Position numbers and translations under genes: made by a program. Under the pieces are notes generated by a model, which was not told the origin of the DNA, did no database searches, and worked only from the letters and a program-made list of their open reading frames with translations. DNA of 64,000 bases from positions 62,001 through 126,000 of the forward strand of contig JAPFBL010000370.1 in NCBI GenBank assembly GCA_026182355.1. Reading direction: 5' to 3'. Numbering within the stretch: position 1 is the first letter of the stretch; each line of letters opens with the position of its first letter. Positions 43,601-54,809 of this stretch are shown one piece after another. The stretch is from Hermatobates lingyangjiaoensis. Lineage: Eukaryota > Arthropoda > Insecta > Hemiptera > Hermatobatidae.

Positions 43601-44579
43601 GTATTCTTTGTCTCTGTCTTTCATTTTTTATCTTTGTCTTTCATTCTTCAGTGTTGTCATCCATTCTTTGTCTATATCATTCATTTAGCAGTGTTGTAAT
43701 TTATTCCATGAGGTATCTTATTTGACTCATACGGTTGATGATATGCCATTTATACGAAGTATATTGGGGGAATTGTATTACCCCCATACAGCAAGGTTGA
43801 TAGACGGTTAGACGTAGGTAAAGAAGGGAGCCTAAACATGGCTTATAAGTGCATATCTGAAATAATTTTGCCATTTAAAGGTCATTGCTTTGCAAAAGCT
43901 TACATTTCAATTTGAATCCGATATAAACTTAAGTAGAAGGCAGATAAGCAGAATATACAAAGCTTAAGGAATGATACAAGCCCAGCTAAATGCAACCTTG
44001 ACTCTTTAATAAAAAAAAAAAAACATCAAGAATCAGGAGTAATCATTGATAGGCAAAAAATATGGTCATTTTCTCTATGATCTCTCCTCAACCCCTTAAT
44101 TAGTCGTCCTACCCTTGAACGATCGACCTCAAGCCAATCAAACTAATATAAATGCATAGGTTTCCATTTTGAAAGGTTAATGAGTTACCGGTTTCCGATA
44201 AAGCAAAAGAGAAAACCGATACGGATTGCAGGTTATATATAGAGAGAGATAGGACTGGGTAGATTAAAATGGAAGGAGGGGAGAAAAACCTCTCTGCAAT
44301 CTAAAATCCGTTAGTGAAAGATTCAATAATCGCCCCCACACACAAACACACACAAACAAAACAAAAAAAAAATCGCATTTACCTATGGGGGCTTTGAATA
44401 GCTACAAACAACTTGATTATGTAAATTCACCACTGATTCCCAACTGCTCTTAGCATTGATTAGCTTGAGTCACTTCATTCATTCCATCTGTCCTTTTAGA
44501 AAATTACTTAACTTTGAAAGATATTCATTTTGATAAACCTTGATTGTAATAACAGCAATTAAAGATACTCGTGACATTC

Positions 44580-44616
<37 letters not shown>

Positions 44617-46667
44617 ATAAAGAATGACATTTTGAAATTTTGCACGTTTCTCATTTACTGCTCCTTCATTTTATAAGTTAAAATAGTATTTCAAATTTAT
44701 TTATATAAATATTTCGTAATCAAAACGTATTCTTGAATTTTCATCAGTGATTTATGCATTTAGTAATCATACATAAACCTTTCATCGACAGGTATAAATA
44801 TAATATGCTATTATAAACTTTTAATTTAAGGTATACCATTAGCTATTTAGCAGTCAGAATTTCATAAGCAGTTTGAAAAAAAGCATCAATACAAGGGCTT
44901 TTCGTATTTGAAGCGGACATTAAATTTATAACCTTACCTGCCACAAATTATTGTAGATAAATTATTTCTTGTTTTATTCCTGTAGATAGTCGAAAATACT
45001 AACAACTATATGAAATTAGGAAATTAAACTTTTTTTTAATGTTAAGAATAAATAAGAAAACAATAGAGGTAAACATAGAAATTTAAAAGAGGCAGGGTTT
45101 AAATAAACCTGTCGCTGATGTATTCACAACCAGAACACGTGCCCGTCTTTGACAGGTATTTTACAAAAAATTCAGAGATGATACGTGGTATTCCCCCAAG
45201 TTATTAGAAAGTATAGAATAATAGAAAATATCATTGTTAGTACAGTCCATAACTGTCATTAGATCTAGAGTTTATTTTACGATTTGCAGGTTTAGATACT
45301 CAGCTCAAATTTGATTTTATTCTAGGCATACTTCTTATTTAGTATGCGGGTAGGTAAGACTCACGTTTTTAAAGCGAGTAAAGTTTGATAAACACAAATG
45401 AAATTAAAATCAACTAACAGTATTTACTTGCTTCAGTAAAGCTATATACCTGTTATATTGGAGTTACAAAGTATTTATAGAAATAGGCTAGAAAGGGGGT
45501 ACGCGTGTCAAAAAATCGGTAGGGATTCATTTATGTCAAAAAATGGGAAGACTTCGTCACCCATCAATGATTTTACCGGTTTGGCTCTACATAGAGGCGT
45601 CTTAGATTTTACATTGAAAGATCTTAGTCTCTTCTTTCTCATTTTTTATTGCAGTTTGAACATAGATTATTGTTTCATGTGTTTATTATGAAAACTTATG
45701 TATATATTATACTGTACAGTATTGCTCAATGAATATGTGATGAAAAAGAAATATAGGAATTATATTTAATGTTTTTAAATTATTAGACTTTCGACCGAGC
45801 TGACATTGTTCAGGTTTGGGAATGTCATTTTTAAGGGATAGCAAGTAGAAAACAATCTGTTTGCAGAAAGAAAGTACATTGAATAGCTCAAATAGAATGG
45901 AATGATGAAATTTATAAGAGAAATAAGATGACATTGAGAATGTACATATATAAATATTTAGGCTAGAAGACTTAGTTTACTATTAATCTTAATTATTATT
46001 ATTATTAATTATTATTAACATTATTATTAATTTTCTTAATCTATTTATTCTCTATTAGTCCAGTTATACCGTTGACCTTTCAACTCTTTTATTTTAACCG
46101 CTTGTTTCTTGTTCATTATTGACCTTTGACCTTCTCTTTATATTAACCTGTACTATACTTTTAATCTATTTATAGCAATGACTAAGCATGAGTCATCGAT
46201 TTGAATTTAACATGTCACTTGGCCAACTCCTTTTCCAGTTGAACCCTGTTAGCAGGAGGTTAGTTCGTAGGATCGAATCTCTCAGTCTTAAGATCGTGAA
46301 TGCCGAGACTGCGGTTAATTTTAATGATACTTGTTTAAAAGAGGATCTCCTGCTTATTTATACCAATATAAATATTTCAGCATATTTTAAATAGAATTAG
46401 ATTAAAGAAAGTTACCTGTTCTGAGTTGGGAGTTGAAGGAAGAGAATCAAGGGGGCGAGGCGAGGGTGGGAGGAGGGCTCTGCGTCGATTCTGGAGGGTG
46501 AGCTTGAGGCCTTCCTTGATGAGGAGAGATCGCGTGTGCTGGAGGGGGGGCGGCCGGGCGCCTGTTACCTGCTGCTGGCGGACCGCGTCGAAAGGGTTGG
46601 TCATGGACATGAGCGAGTTGAGGATTTCGGGCGTGCGCGGTGTTGGCCCGCCCTCTTGCCCGGCCAT
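39778..46667 (-). CDS. ATF3: ATF3-like bZIP transcription factor (complete, 3 coding exons)
   Basis: ATF3 is a nuclear stress- and immune-responsive bZIP factor that binds CRE/AP-1 sites as a homodimer or with Jun. Exons 46416-46667, 41398-41505 and 39778-40242 join into 274 codons, all phase 0. Residues 1-84 include TPRTPEILNSLMSMTNPF and LLIKEGLKLTLQNRR, the ATF3 pre-bZIP block (vertebrate form LVKEELRFAIQNK). Residues 85-120 are the basic region, with RRRRRRERNKIAATKCR containing the DNA-contact pattern N-x2-A-A-x2-C-R. Residues 121-154 are the leucine zipper, ending in the ATF3/Fos hallmark HRPSC. The remaining 120 residues are Tyr/Gln/Ser/Pro-rich and low in complexity. It is longer than vertebrate ATF3 (181 aa). 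The ATG follows an acceptor (gtttcag|g ATG), so a non-coding exon lies upstream. Introns are 4,910 and 1,155 bp. JDP2 or Fos are less likely given the N-terminus. Confidence 0.93.
40444..40488. repeat. (TA)n microsatellite
   Basis: About 22 TA units bounding a foldback. Confidence 0.9.
40489..40690. repeat. Foldback family C element plus right TA tract
   Basis: Inverted arms gttcaatatagacaaagaaa and complement; minus-strand core CTGAAGA, GGTT/AACC, GAAAATTAG. Terminal box acgatccaaaacggacaaat. (TA)n at 40,645-40,690. Confidence 0.8.
40691..40945. repeat. Foldback family F element
   Basis: Terminal box acggtccaagcggacaaata; arms gttacagctacagaacac and ggacgaacactcacgaatc inverted at 40,890-40,940. 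The plus-strand core at 40,864 is CTGAAGA, GGC/GCC, GAAATTATC. The inner parts are only loosely complementary. Confidence 0.75.
40950..41085 (-). repeat. Foldback family B, solo arm
   Basis: Complement of the 29.2- and 60.1-kb elements: tttcacataaacacgtgaaa, tcaatgatcaaaccac, then on the minus strand CTGACGA, ACCG/CGGT hairpin, GAAAGATCTTAG. Confidence 0.75.
41086..41195. mobile_element. hAT end fragment
   Basis: tttgctacgccactg at its right end matches the CAGTGGCGTAGCAA type end of the element at 38.3 kb. A similar remnant (attgctacgcca) lies at 25,575. No left end found. Confidence 0.35.
41398..41505 (-). CDS. ATF3: ATF3 coding exon 2 (basic region)
   Basis: 108 nt, 36 codons, phase 0 at both ends. 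Acceptor ...tttgtttag and donor GTTAGTT. It encodes the entire basic DNA-binding region. Confidence 0.95.
42400..42705 (+). mobile_element. tRNA-derived SINE
   Basis: Body and tail match the 29.4-kb copy: ctggactggtagatccagag, gagcctgtacgacgtcagg, tactcgttaaagatc and the end accactgtaacctaatc. The head is incomplete. Confidence 0.7.
42936..43720. repeat. CT-rich minisatellite, 40-bp unit with 20-bp half-units
   Basis: About 18-20 units of ttcattctgcagtgttgtca-type sequence followed by a tctttgtc segment. Inserted 20-bp pieces (tttcattttttatctttgtc) recur at intervals, giving a higher-order pattern. Lack of stops makes all three plus frames open for 140-240 codons, but the products are only Leu/Ser/Phe/Cys repeats. 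Confidence 0.9.
43721..45539. other. ATF3 intron, mostly featureless
   Basis: Contains a (TA)n tract at 44,581-44,614 and a short segment (45,125-45,200) shared with 19,465-19,545. No exon recognised. Confidence 0.4.
45540..45715 (+). repeat. Foldback family B fragment
   Basis: Ends attgaaagatcttagtctct and tttcatgtgtttattatgaaa, as in the 29.2- and 60.1-kb copies. The left part has diverged. Confidence 0.5.
46188..46394 (+). pseudogene. Penelope-like element ORF fragment, copy 1
   Basis: 68 codons including RRLVRRIESLSLKIVNAE then AVNFNDTCLKEDLL and IYTNI. The same block recurs at 52.5 and 63.1 kb. Its consensus (R-K-L-x-R-K-L-E-S, K-L-V-N-A-E-A-A, F-N-x-x-C-L-x-E-D-L-L-P-x-Y-T-N-I) resembles what precedes the reverse transcriptase in Penelope-like elements. 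That assignment is from memory and tentative. It ends 21 bp from the donor of ATF3 exon 1, on the other strand. Confidence 0.45.
46416..46667 (-). CDS. ATF3: ATF3 coding exon 1 (N-terminus)
   Basis: 252 nt, 84 codons from the ATG at 46,667. GC-rich, unlike the surroundings. Acceptor gttgtttcag one base before the ATG; donor GTAACTTTC. The upstream non-coding exon was not located. Confidence 0.9.
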
Positions 46668-46668
46668 C

Positions 46669-47270
46669 CTGAAACAACACCCAGGATCACATAGGATAAC
46701 AACATCCAAGATCACATAGGATTCTAACAAAGAGCGAGACAAGGTCTCCTCCCACAAAGTCCTTACTGCCGGGTGGCGTTTGACCAACAAGGGGTTTTAA
46801 TCCCTTTCTTTTTAACACCTAGTCCAGGAGCACCCAAAACGGGGCCCAGAGGAGTCAAATCATTGCAACCCCTGATGCCAAGGTAACGGGTACTTTCCCT
46901 CTTGTAGGGGGTCGACCGAATCCTCATGGATCCTGTGGTAGACCTAAAACTGTAGACCCTTGTGGGGGATCGGCCATTCAAGACCACATAGGATAACAAC
47001 ACTTAGGATCACATAGTATAACAACACCCAAGAACACATAGGATACAACACCCAGGATCACATAGGATACAATAACAACTCTTGCCCGGCCATCCTGAAA
47101 CAACACCAGGGATCACATAGGATAACAACACTTAGGATCATATAGTAAAACAAAACCCAAGATCACATAGGATACAACACCCTGGATCACATAGGATAAC
47201 AACACTTAGGATACATAGGATAACAACACTTAGGATGACATAGGATAACAAGACCCTATAGCAGTAACAA
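46669..47270. repeat. Minisatellite abutting ATF3 exon 1, with captured exon edge
   Basis: Units of about 25-29 bp (ggatcacataggataacaac, acc/tta) repeat from the acceptor of ATF3 exon 1 outward. One unit at 47,079-47,108 copies the acceptor, ATG and first five codons (46,653-46,682). A LINE-like fragment interrupts the array. Confidence 0.8.
46735..46980 (-). mobile_element. LINE 5'-region fragment inside the minisatellite
   Basis: On the minus strand (cccgttaccttggcatcagg, ggttgcaatgat) it matches the start of the GC-rich block at 7.36 kb. Minisatellite units flank it on both sides. Confidence 0.5.
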
Positions 47271-48324
47271 ATTTCATGTTACGAAACTTGAATGCCCCAA
47301 AACTGTGCAACGGGACACGACTCTGAGTTCGTGCTCTGCACGTAGTCTCGAGTGTGACTTCGCTCCTCAAGGGAGTTACATCCCCGTTTCTCATGACGAC
47401 AATTCGTCGAAATATCAAATTGAGTTTTTGTTGTCTTTTTGATTCTGATTTAATTAGTATCATTATCTGCTTCTTTAATTAATTTCAATGACTTTTTTAA
47501 AAATAATAATAATAATAATAAGATTGCAGTTACTATTCTAGTTACTAATTCCTAGTCATGATTACAGGCAAGAATTTATTCATTTCCTGGGATAATTTAA
47601 TTTAATTTCTAATTAAGTATTTATTTATAATGAGGTATACAAAGTTGTGAGGCGTCTCACACCAGATGTTTCTAATATTAATTAATAACATCTAAAGGTT
47701 AATTATAACAAATGTAACTAATAGAGTTATGCTTTCTAATTTAACTAAGGGAATAAAGCACAATTGAATTAAACTGATCACATTTAAAGATGACCTAAGG
47801 GATTAAACTCAATCAGACAAAACGGGAAATAAATGCAACTATTAAACCACTAAACCTTTTCTACGAATCTTATGCTAATTAAACATTATATATTATTAGT
47901 ATAAAAAGATATCGACTGATCGTGTTTCCTTTTCCTTTTGCTTCGTTTTGTTTCGAATATTCTCAATTTTTAAGAAAAAAACTGATAGTATTTTTATCTT
48001 TATAATGGAGAAGTTCAGAAACTGAATCAGGTAAGAGGAAAGATAAGTGAAGGTTGATACATTTTTATAATATTATTAACAACCTTAGTAAAGCTAGCAA
48101 AGATGTTTCATTTTTAAATTATTTTAATTTTTTTAACTAAAACAAGTCGAATAAACCCTTTCAAACTTTGCTGTTTACTTTAAGGAACATTTAACTTCAA
48201 TATTTTAATGGAACTTTCTTCTTTACGGAGTAAAAATTGTTTATAAACTCGTAAATCTATCACTGGTGGGTAATTTTTATGTTGCAAATGATGAAATTAA
48301 TAACAAACTAGATGTAAAGGACCA

Positions 48325-48580
48325 TATACATTTACCTGTATAACAAGTTTTGGAAATAAACACGTAAAATAAAATTTAACGTCTTAACAACAGTAAGAGC
48401 TAAGAAAAATGGCTAAGATCTTTCAACTAAAACAAGTGGTTTTCTTCAGAGACAACATCAGTTTGACATTGACGAAAACCGCTTCTTCTGAAAAGATCTT
48501 TCTGGTTGAAAGATCTTAGTCATTTTTCTTATTAGTTTCTGTGGTTTATAGACGTTGAATTAACTTTATATAACATTGAA
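48325..48580. repeat. Foldback family B element, two-armed
   Basis: Left arm (taacaagttttggaaataaac, ggctaagatctttcaact) and inverted right arm (ggttgaaagatcttagtc, gttgaattaactt) surround a centre with acgaaaaccgcttc. Confidence 0.7.
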
Positions 48581-48709
48581 TGTTATATTATTTTTAAAGA
48601 AATAAAATACATTTATTTTGTTAAAAAGCAATTAAATGTAATGAATGATTGAAATATTATGAAAATTAATAAATTAATGACAATATTTAAATAAGAACTG
48701 TGTTATGTT

Positions 48710-49010
48710 AGACTGAAGTGGCAACATCATGAGAAAAGACACTTAGGCCAAGCATTGACTCTCTGTGATACCACACAATGAAAGTTCTACTTTGGGAGTC
48801 CTAAACTTTGCCAAATTATAATGTATAATGCATTTATAATGTATTTAGAGTAGGGATCTTTAACGAGTACACGATCAGGACCGACGGCTTAACATCATGA
48901 TCGAGGGACGAAATACTCAGATTTTTTCTTTCAACTTATGCGTGAATAAATTGAGAGCTTGAGTGAGTATCGAACCTGGGATCTATCAGTCCAGAGTTAA
49001 GGAACTAACA
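48710..49010 (-). mobile_element. tRNA-derived SINE
   Basis: Reverse copy: plus strand starts with the inverted tail (gttagactgaagtggcaac), then tgtgataccacacaatgaa, agagtagggatctttaacga and the degraded tRNA-like head region (gagtatcgaacctgggat, a B-box complement). Confidence 0.7.
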
Positions 49011-49959
49011 AAATATAATTATACTTGTATTTTAAATATATAATACTGTTCATTGTAGTTTAATAAATATAAAAACGTCATTTCCTCCTGAAAGGGGTTT
49101 TAGTTTTATTTTAACGTTTCATTTTCTTTAATGAAATATTCATATTTCAATTTTTATTAATACTACTGTGACAGTACATCAAAAACAGGTTTTATTTTAA
49201 CAAAAAAAAAAAATATTTATTTCTGTAAAGTTAGCTTTTATTTTAAAAGCAAAAACTGGTTTCTTTAAATACTTTAAGAGGAACAATAAATTTCAACTAA
49301 CTATGTAACCATTCTTGGGCTTCAAACATTCAATTAATATAAATTAGTTTTTTGTGCATAAATTAAAATTTATCGTCTGAACTTAAAAAAAAAAAAACAC
49401 TTGATCAGCAAGTGTAAACATATTTTTTTTAGTTCATAAATAAAACCAATGCAATGTGATTTGTAAGCCAATAAAAACAACTAAGTCGTCTGAAATATAT
49501 TGTTCTTTTTCAAAATTATTTTGGAAAAACAAGTTTTATTTTTGCGATCCTTGTTCACCAATATGGATTTCTCCTAACTTGAACAGTGCGAGAATTACAA
49601 AAATTATTTTTATAATTTTTTTAAAAAAAAAAAATATAAAATTAATATAGATTTCTTTTACAGTAATTAATCCTGAAAAGTTACAATTGTAAAATAGGAA
49701 TTTAATAATAGTCCTTTGAAACTTGAAATCAAAGGTAATTTGAAGTTTCTCAACAATATTATAGAGAAAAGGGAAGAACGATGACTTAAAACGTTCACGC
49801 AACTCAAGTGAACGAAGCGATTCGAGTTATTAAACGACTTGACCGGTTCTGGTTAACTTAAGGACTTATAAAGCATACACCATTAGTTGGTTCATAAATA
49901 AAAGTGCATTATGGGGCTAATAGCGATATGTAACATTAATTTTAGTAAAGAAAATATAT

Positions 49960-50610
49960 ATTCTAAAATAACTACTAAATTGTAGTACATTCTAGAATGT
50001 CTACTAAATTGTAGTATATTCTAGAATGTCTACTAAATTGTAGTATATTCTAAACTGTCCACTAAATTGTAGTAATTCTAAAATTACTAATAAATGGTTT
50101 GTATTTTCTAGAAAATCTACTGTATCGTAGCATATTCTCGGATGACTACTAAATAATAGCATATTCTAGAATAACTGCTATATTGTAGTATAATCTAGAA
50201 TGTCTACTAAACTTAGTATATTCTAATATGACCAATATTTTGTAGTATTTTCTAGACTATCTACTAAATTATAGCATATTCTAGAATGTATACTAATTAT
50301 AGTATATTCTAGAATAACTACTATATAGTAGTATAATCTAGAATGTCTACTAAACTTAGTATATTCTAATATGACCAATATTTTGTAGTATTTTCTAGAA
50401 TATCTACTGAATCATACCATATTCTAGAATGACTACTAAATTAATGAATATTCTAGAATATCTCCTAATTATAGTATATTCTAGAATGACCTCTATATTG
50501 TAGTATGTTTTAGAATGTCTTCTAAATTATAGCATATTCTAGAATGACGACTAAATTTTAGTATATTTTAGAATGACTACTAAATTGTAGTATATTCTAA
50601 AATGACTATT
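49960..50610. repeat. 29-bp minisatellite rich in TTCTAGAA
   Basis: About 22 tandem units of the form actaaattgtagtatattct + agaatgtct. About eleven units keep an exact TTCTAGAA, an inverted nTTCn/nGAAn dyad like that of heat-shock elements. Located about 3.3 kb upstream of the ATF3 ATG. Confidence 0.9.
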
Positions 50611-50689
50611 TGCTCTATACTATTAATAAAGCAGTCATAGTATACTACCATTATTTTTTTTCAAGAACTGATAATGATTATGAAAAAAA

Positions 50690-50950
50690 GAGTTAGAAGT
50701 GATTAGAGGTGTAGAAACAACAAAACTCACTTCAATATTTCGACCTCGATATCATCAGAAGAAAAAGAGAAGAAAAGTTCTGCTTGGCTGACAAGCAGCA
50801 AACACCTGAGAATAAGTTGCTGTTTGCTATCCGAGTGGAACTCTTCTTGTTCTTCCCCTGATGACGGAAGAGGTCGAAATACTGAAGTGAGTTGTGTTGT
50901 TGTTTCCACGTGTTCTTTTCGTTTGTAGTCGTTTGATAAGTTGTCCCTAA
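50690..50950. repeat. Foldback family H element
   Basis: Left arm (caaaactcacttcaatattt, cgacctcgatatcatcag) and inverted right arm at 50,850-50,900 (CTGATGACGG, GAGGTCGAAATACTGAAG) enclose inverted agcagcaaac/gtttgct sequences. Confidence 0.75.
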
Positions 50951-51914
50951 CGGACTGTTTCATGTTTAGAATAATCAATATAAAGATATATTTAAAGGGG
51001 CTCTTATTCTACCCTGCTTTACCAAATACCATCGAATTAATACAACCCGCATTCAAATCTCATATATAGGCGTTTTGATAAAAATGCACAAAGCTATAAT
51101 TTTCTCCAATAGGTGAAAGCTGAAATTTCAGGTTTGTTCGACTGATTTCTCAAATCATTAAAAAAAAAAAAAAATGAGATGTAGTAAATATTTTTGAGTT
51201 AAAACGAGTTTAAGCTTTTTTTTTTTTGATGGATATCTTGTGAGATAAAAGGATGGTATGGAATAAAGAGTGTTTAAGAGGTTTGGTGTTGAAGCTGCTC
51301 ATTGAGGGAGGCCTAAGGCAATCCTGAGTGCGACTGAGTGGTCCTTGCCTCAACTCACTCACTCCTTCACAATACTTTCGCAACTAATCCAATTGGATCC
51401 ATTTATCCATTTCACCTTAATTTATTTTCTTAAGAAAAATTATCTATATAGCCGTTTTCAATTTTTGCCTTTTTTTTTTTTTAAAAAAAAAAGATATAAA
51501 TGATAAAAGAGTTCAATTATCTTGCTTATGAGGCATAACCAGTGCATTACATGTCGAAAGATTTGTAGCTGAGAAATATTTCTTTTTTGAATTATAATAA
51601 TAAATAATCAGAAATATTTCGCAAAAATAAAATTTACAAAATGTGTCTATTTAAACATCAAACGAATACTATTACTTATTGTATGGCATGTCGAAACATG
51701 TCGATAGTAGTGATAGTAGTAATAATAGTTATAGTACTAGTAGTGACAATAGTAAAAGTAGTGAAATAAGTGGAAATGAAAGATTAGAAGACAATGATAC
51801 CATTGGAAATGTTCTGTACAATTTGGATGAAGACGCAAGAAGATTATTTTGGTCCCTTGAAAAATACAAGAGGAATCTAGTTAATCGTAAATATGGCGTA
51901 TTTATTTAATCAAA

Positions 51915-51916
<2 letters not shown>

Positions 51917-51951
<35 letters not shown>

Positions 51952-52150
51952 GATATATATATATATATATATATATTGTAAACAGGAAAACGATCCAAAA
52001 GGACAAGTTATAACATTGCGCTATTTGGGTCTCCAACCGTCGCTTCACCAGTGCGCTTGGTGTCCCTTTCTCAACTCTCCTGATGACGGTTCAACCGAAA
52101 ATTAGAGACAGTAAGTGTGTTTGTTACTTAGTTCTGTGTTTGTGATTCAT
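51917..52150. repeat. TA tract with half of a family C foldback
   Basis: (TA)n at 51,917-51,976 (one CG interruption), terminal box acgatccaaaaggacaagtt, then the arm with core CTGATGA, GGTT/AACC, GAAAATTAG at 52,080. No inverted partner. Confidence 0.75.
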
Positions 52151-52224
52151 CGTGAAACGTATATGTATATATATTAATATATATATATATATTAAAAATT
52201 CCATTAGACTGTTTCATTTAGTTG

Positions 52225-52260
<36 letters not shown>

Positions 52261-52510
52261 TGGAGACGTTTTTCTTGATTTCTTCGGAGACATTGATAGA
52301 AGAAGCATTAAACACCGCATGCGATTGGTTGACTATACTAGCCAGCCCAACCAGTCACCCGGTCTCTCATGGCTACTCAGCCGATTGGTCATCACCATTC
52401 ACAGGGGCATCGAATTCGCTTACATCGATTACTAATTTGTAGGAGCTATCAAAGTTTCTGCAGCTAGGTATAACATTCATATCACTTATATATATATATA
52501 TATATATATA
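52151..52510. repeat. TA-rich block with unclassified inserts
   Basis: TA tracts (52,165-52,195, 52,228-52,257, 52,485-52,510) separate a foldback-end-like piece (attagactgtttcatttagt) and a 230-bp GC-richer segment (52,258-52,484) that I cannot classify. Confidence 0.5.
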
Positions 52511-52627
52511 ATTGTTGGAATGTACCGCAGCTTCGGCATTAACGACTTTCAAACTAAGCTGTTCCAGTCTCCTGACAGTCTTACGGATATAAGGTGGTAA
52601 TTCCCAAATACGTTGTCCAAAGGACAT
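52511..52627 (-). pseudogene. Penelope-like element ORF fragment, copy 2
   Basis: Minus-strand MSFGQRIWELPPYIRK then TVRRLEQLSLKVVNAEAAV, aligning with the copies at 46.2 and 63.1 kb. It is cut off at a TA tract, so the CL-E-D-L-L part is missing. Confidence 0.45.
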
Positions 52628-52663
52628 TAAGAAACTTTTTTGAAACAAGATTTTCTGCCAACC

Positions 52664-52665
<2 letters not shown>

Positions 52666-52729
<64 letters not shown>
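52666..52729. repeat. (AC)n(TA)n compound microsatellite
   Basis: About 14 AC units followed by about 17 TA units. It abuts the next foldback. Confidence 0.9.
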
Positions 52730-52731
<2 letters not shown>

Positions 52732-52735
52732 ATGA

Positions 52736-52900
52736 TAAACGAAAAACGGTCTGGCAGGACAAATAACAATTACAATAAGCAGTGACACATAAACAGAAAC
52801 ACAACAAAGACTCACTTTTCAATATTTCGACCGTAATGGCGGTCGAAATATTGAAAAGTGAGTCTTTGTTGTGCTTCTGTTTATGTGTCACTGCTTATTG
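52736..52900. repeat. Foldback family D, compact palindrome
   Basis: Box acggtctggcaggacaaata, then arms agcagtgacacataaacaga and ctcacttttcaatatttcg inverted around gaccgtaatggcggtc. Both strands read stem GACCG/CGGTC then GAAATATTG. TA tracts lie outside both ends. Confidence 0.85.
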
Positions 52901-52911
52901 TATATATATAT

Positions 52912-53008
<97 letters not shown>
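52901..53008. repeat. (TA)n tract
   Basis: Long TA array with occasional phase slips, right flank of the preceding foldback. Confidence 0.9.
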
Positions 53009-53010
<2 letters not shown>

Positions 53011-53983
53011 TAAACTAATTATTGCGTGATTAAACATTGAGGAAGGTGAGAAATGTAGTGTTGCTGGATATTTTCCAGTACTCCAGGTCAGTTTTTTTTT
53101 CATTAGAAATGGGTATCAAGCATTTATACTGAATGCTTTGGTGAGCGATTCAGTTGAATTGTATATCGTGAATGGGGCAGAAGATGCAGAGAGTAGGACT
53201 GAAAAAAAAAGGTATATAGTTGATTATTGGAGAAGTGTGCGGGGGAGGAGACTCAGACAGAGACTACTACGTGAGTGGAATATCCAGCAGGTCGTTAGCC
53301 AGTTCTCCTGGACCTGCTCTCTCCTACTCCCATCTAGTCTACTACATCTTAACATTTCAAGTGAAAAAAAAAAAAAAAAATTAAGATATCCATCACTTGA
53401 ATTCTATACAACTACTCATGATGTATGGACTTGCAAACAGCAGGGTCTCAAGGTTTGCACCTTGAACAGAATCGACGAGAGAGGCCGATATAAACTGAAA
53501 TAGCTCAACGAGACTTGCATATTGAATAATGAATTACTGAATGTGTGAAATTTTATTATCAATCTGACATACATTAGTGTTGAGAGTTATTCCTGCTATA
53601 CAACCACTAAAAAGCAATTATTCAAATACTCTCCTCCAACCTTTCTCTTCCATCAAATATATATCCTTCACTCCTTTTTACATATTAAAACTTATCTTGC
53701 ATCAACGAAAAAAAAAAACCGCTAGCAATTCCGTGAAATATTGACACCTATGGAATATTTAAACTTTACTTTCTTTAAAAAAAAAAAAAGAAAAAAGAAA
53801 TTTACGAAAGAAGTAATATAAAATAAATAACACACTCCACAACTAATGTTACTGGACTCTTTGAGAGTTGTCTAGGTCAAAAACTCAAATCTGTCTTCTA
53901 AGTTTCGAAAATTTATATTTTCATTATCAAGGCTTACAAGGACTTAATCATACATCATTTATGATTAATAACTAAACAATATC

Positions 53984-54305
53984 GGAATAAAAACATAGAA
54001 AAAAAGATAATAATAAAACATCTTATAACATATGGAAAAAAAAAGATAATAATTAATCATTGGATAATAAATAATAAAACATCGGTTACAACATAGAAAA
54101 AAAGGTAATAATTAATCATTTGATAATAAATAATAAAACATCGGTTACAACATAGAAAAAAAGGTAATAATTAATCATTTGATAATAAATAATAAAACAT
54201 CGGTTACAACATAGAAAAAAAGGTAATAATTAATCATTGGATAATAAATAATAAAACATCCCATAAAATATAGAAAAAAACATAATAATTAATTATTGGA
54301 TAATG
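53984..54305. repeat. 59-bp tandem repeat
   Basis: About 5.5 units (catcggttacaacatagaaa plus taattaatcatttgataata). The central three are almost identical and the outer ones diverged. A core-like motif sits just before it on the minus strand at about 53,905-53,940 (stem GAAAAT/ATTTTC, GAAACTT). Confidence 0.9.
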
Positions 54306-54809
54306 ATTCATTTTTATAATTCAAAATTTTGATAATTTATGACAATGTTCCAGAAGATGACATGACATGTAATGGAATAAATTTAAATTTTTTTATAAAA
54401 ATAAATATTAAACAAAAATATGTAAATCTACTTCATGTACTTGAAGCCCTCTCCCCCGAGAATAAGCCCTAGCAAGAATTTTGAATTAAAAATAAAGTAA
54501 TACAGTGTCTTATTATCGGAAAAAGGTGGTAAAAAACAATAAAACTGTTTTTTGTTGCTAACAATAATAAGCAATTTGTTGCTTATTGTGTTTTTTTTGT
54601 TTTCTGTCGATTGTTATCCTCTGGATGTATTTTTTTGAGTATTTATGTTTTCAATAAATTGCTTTTAGTTTTGAAAATGCTGAAAAATTTTCGGCGAAAC
54701 GTCGGTTTATAATCGGGAGTAGTTAATTCTTTGGATCAAATCCTCCAAAAAAAAAAAAAAAAAATTTAGAATTATAAGAATTAAGCTCATAGATATGTGT
54801 ATGTTTTTT

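Noticed and set aside
42885..43725. Long overlapping ORFs (209, 142 and 244 codons) in all three plus frames
   Set aside because: They follow the 40-bp CT-rich minisatellite, which lacks stops in every frame. The products are periodic Leu/Ser/Phe/Cys sequence.
51679..51909. Ser-rich 76-codon ORF
   Set aside because: The first half is an AGT/AAT simple repeat and the rest has no known match; it runs into a (TA)n tract.
52152..53103. Several ORFs with Tyr-Ile repeats
   Set aside because: Translations of (TA)n microsatellites.
53138..53503. 121-codon plus-strand ORF
   Set aside because: No domain, interrupted by a poly-A (poly-Lys) run, next to TA tracts and with no splice or poly(A) context. 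A chance frame is the simplest view.
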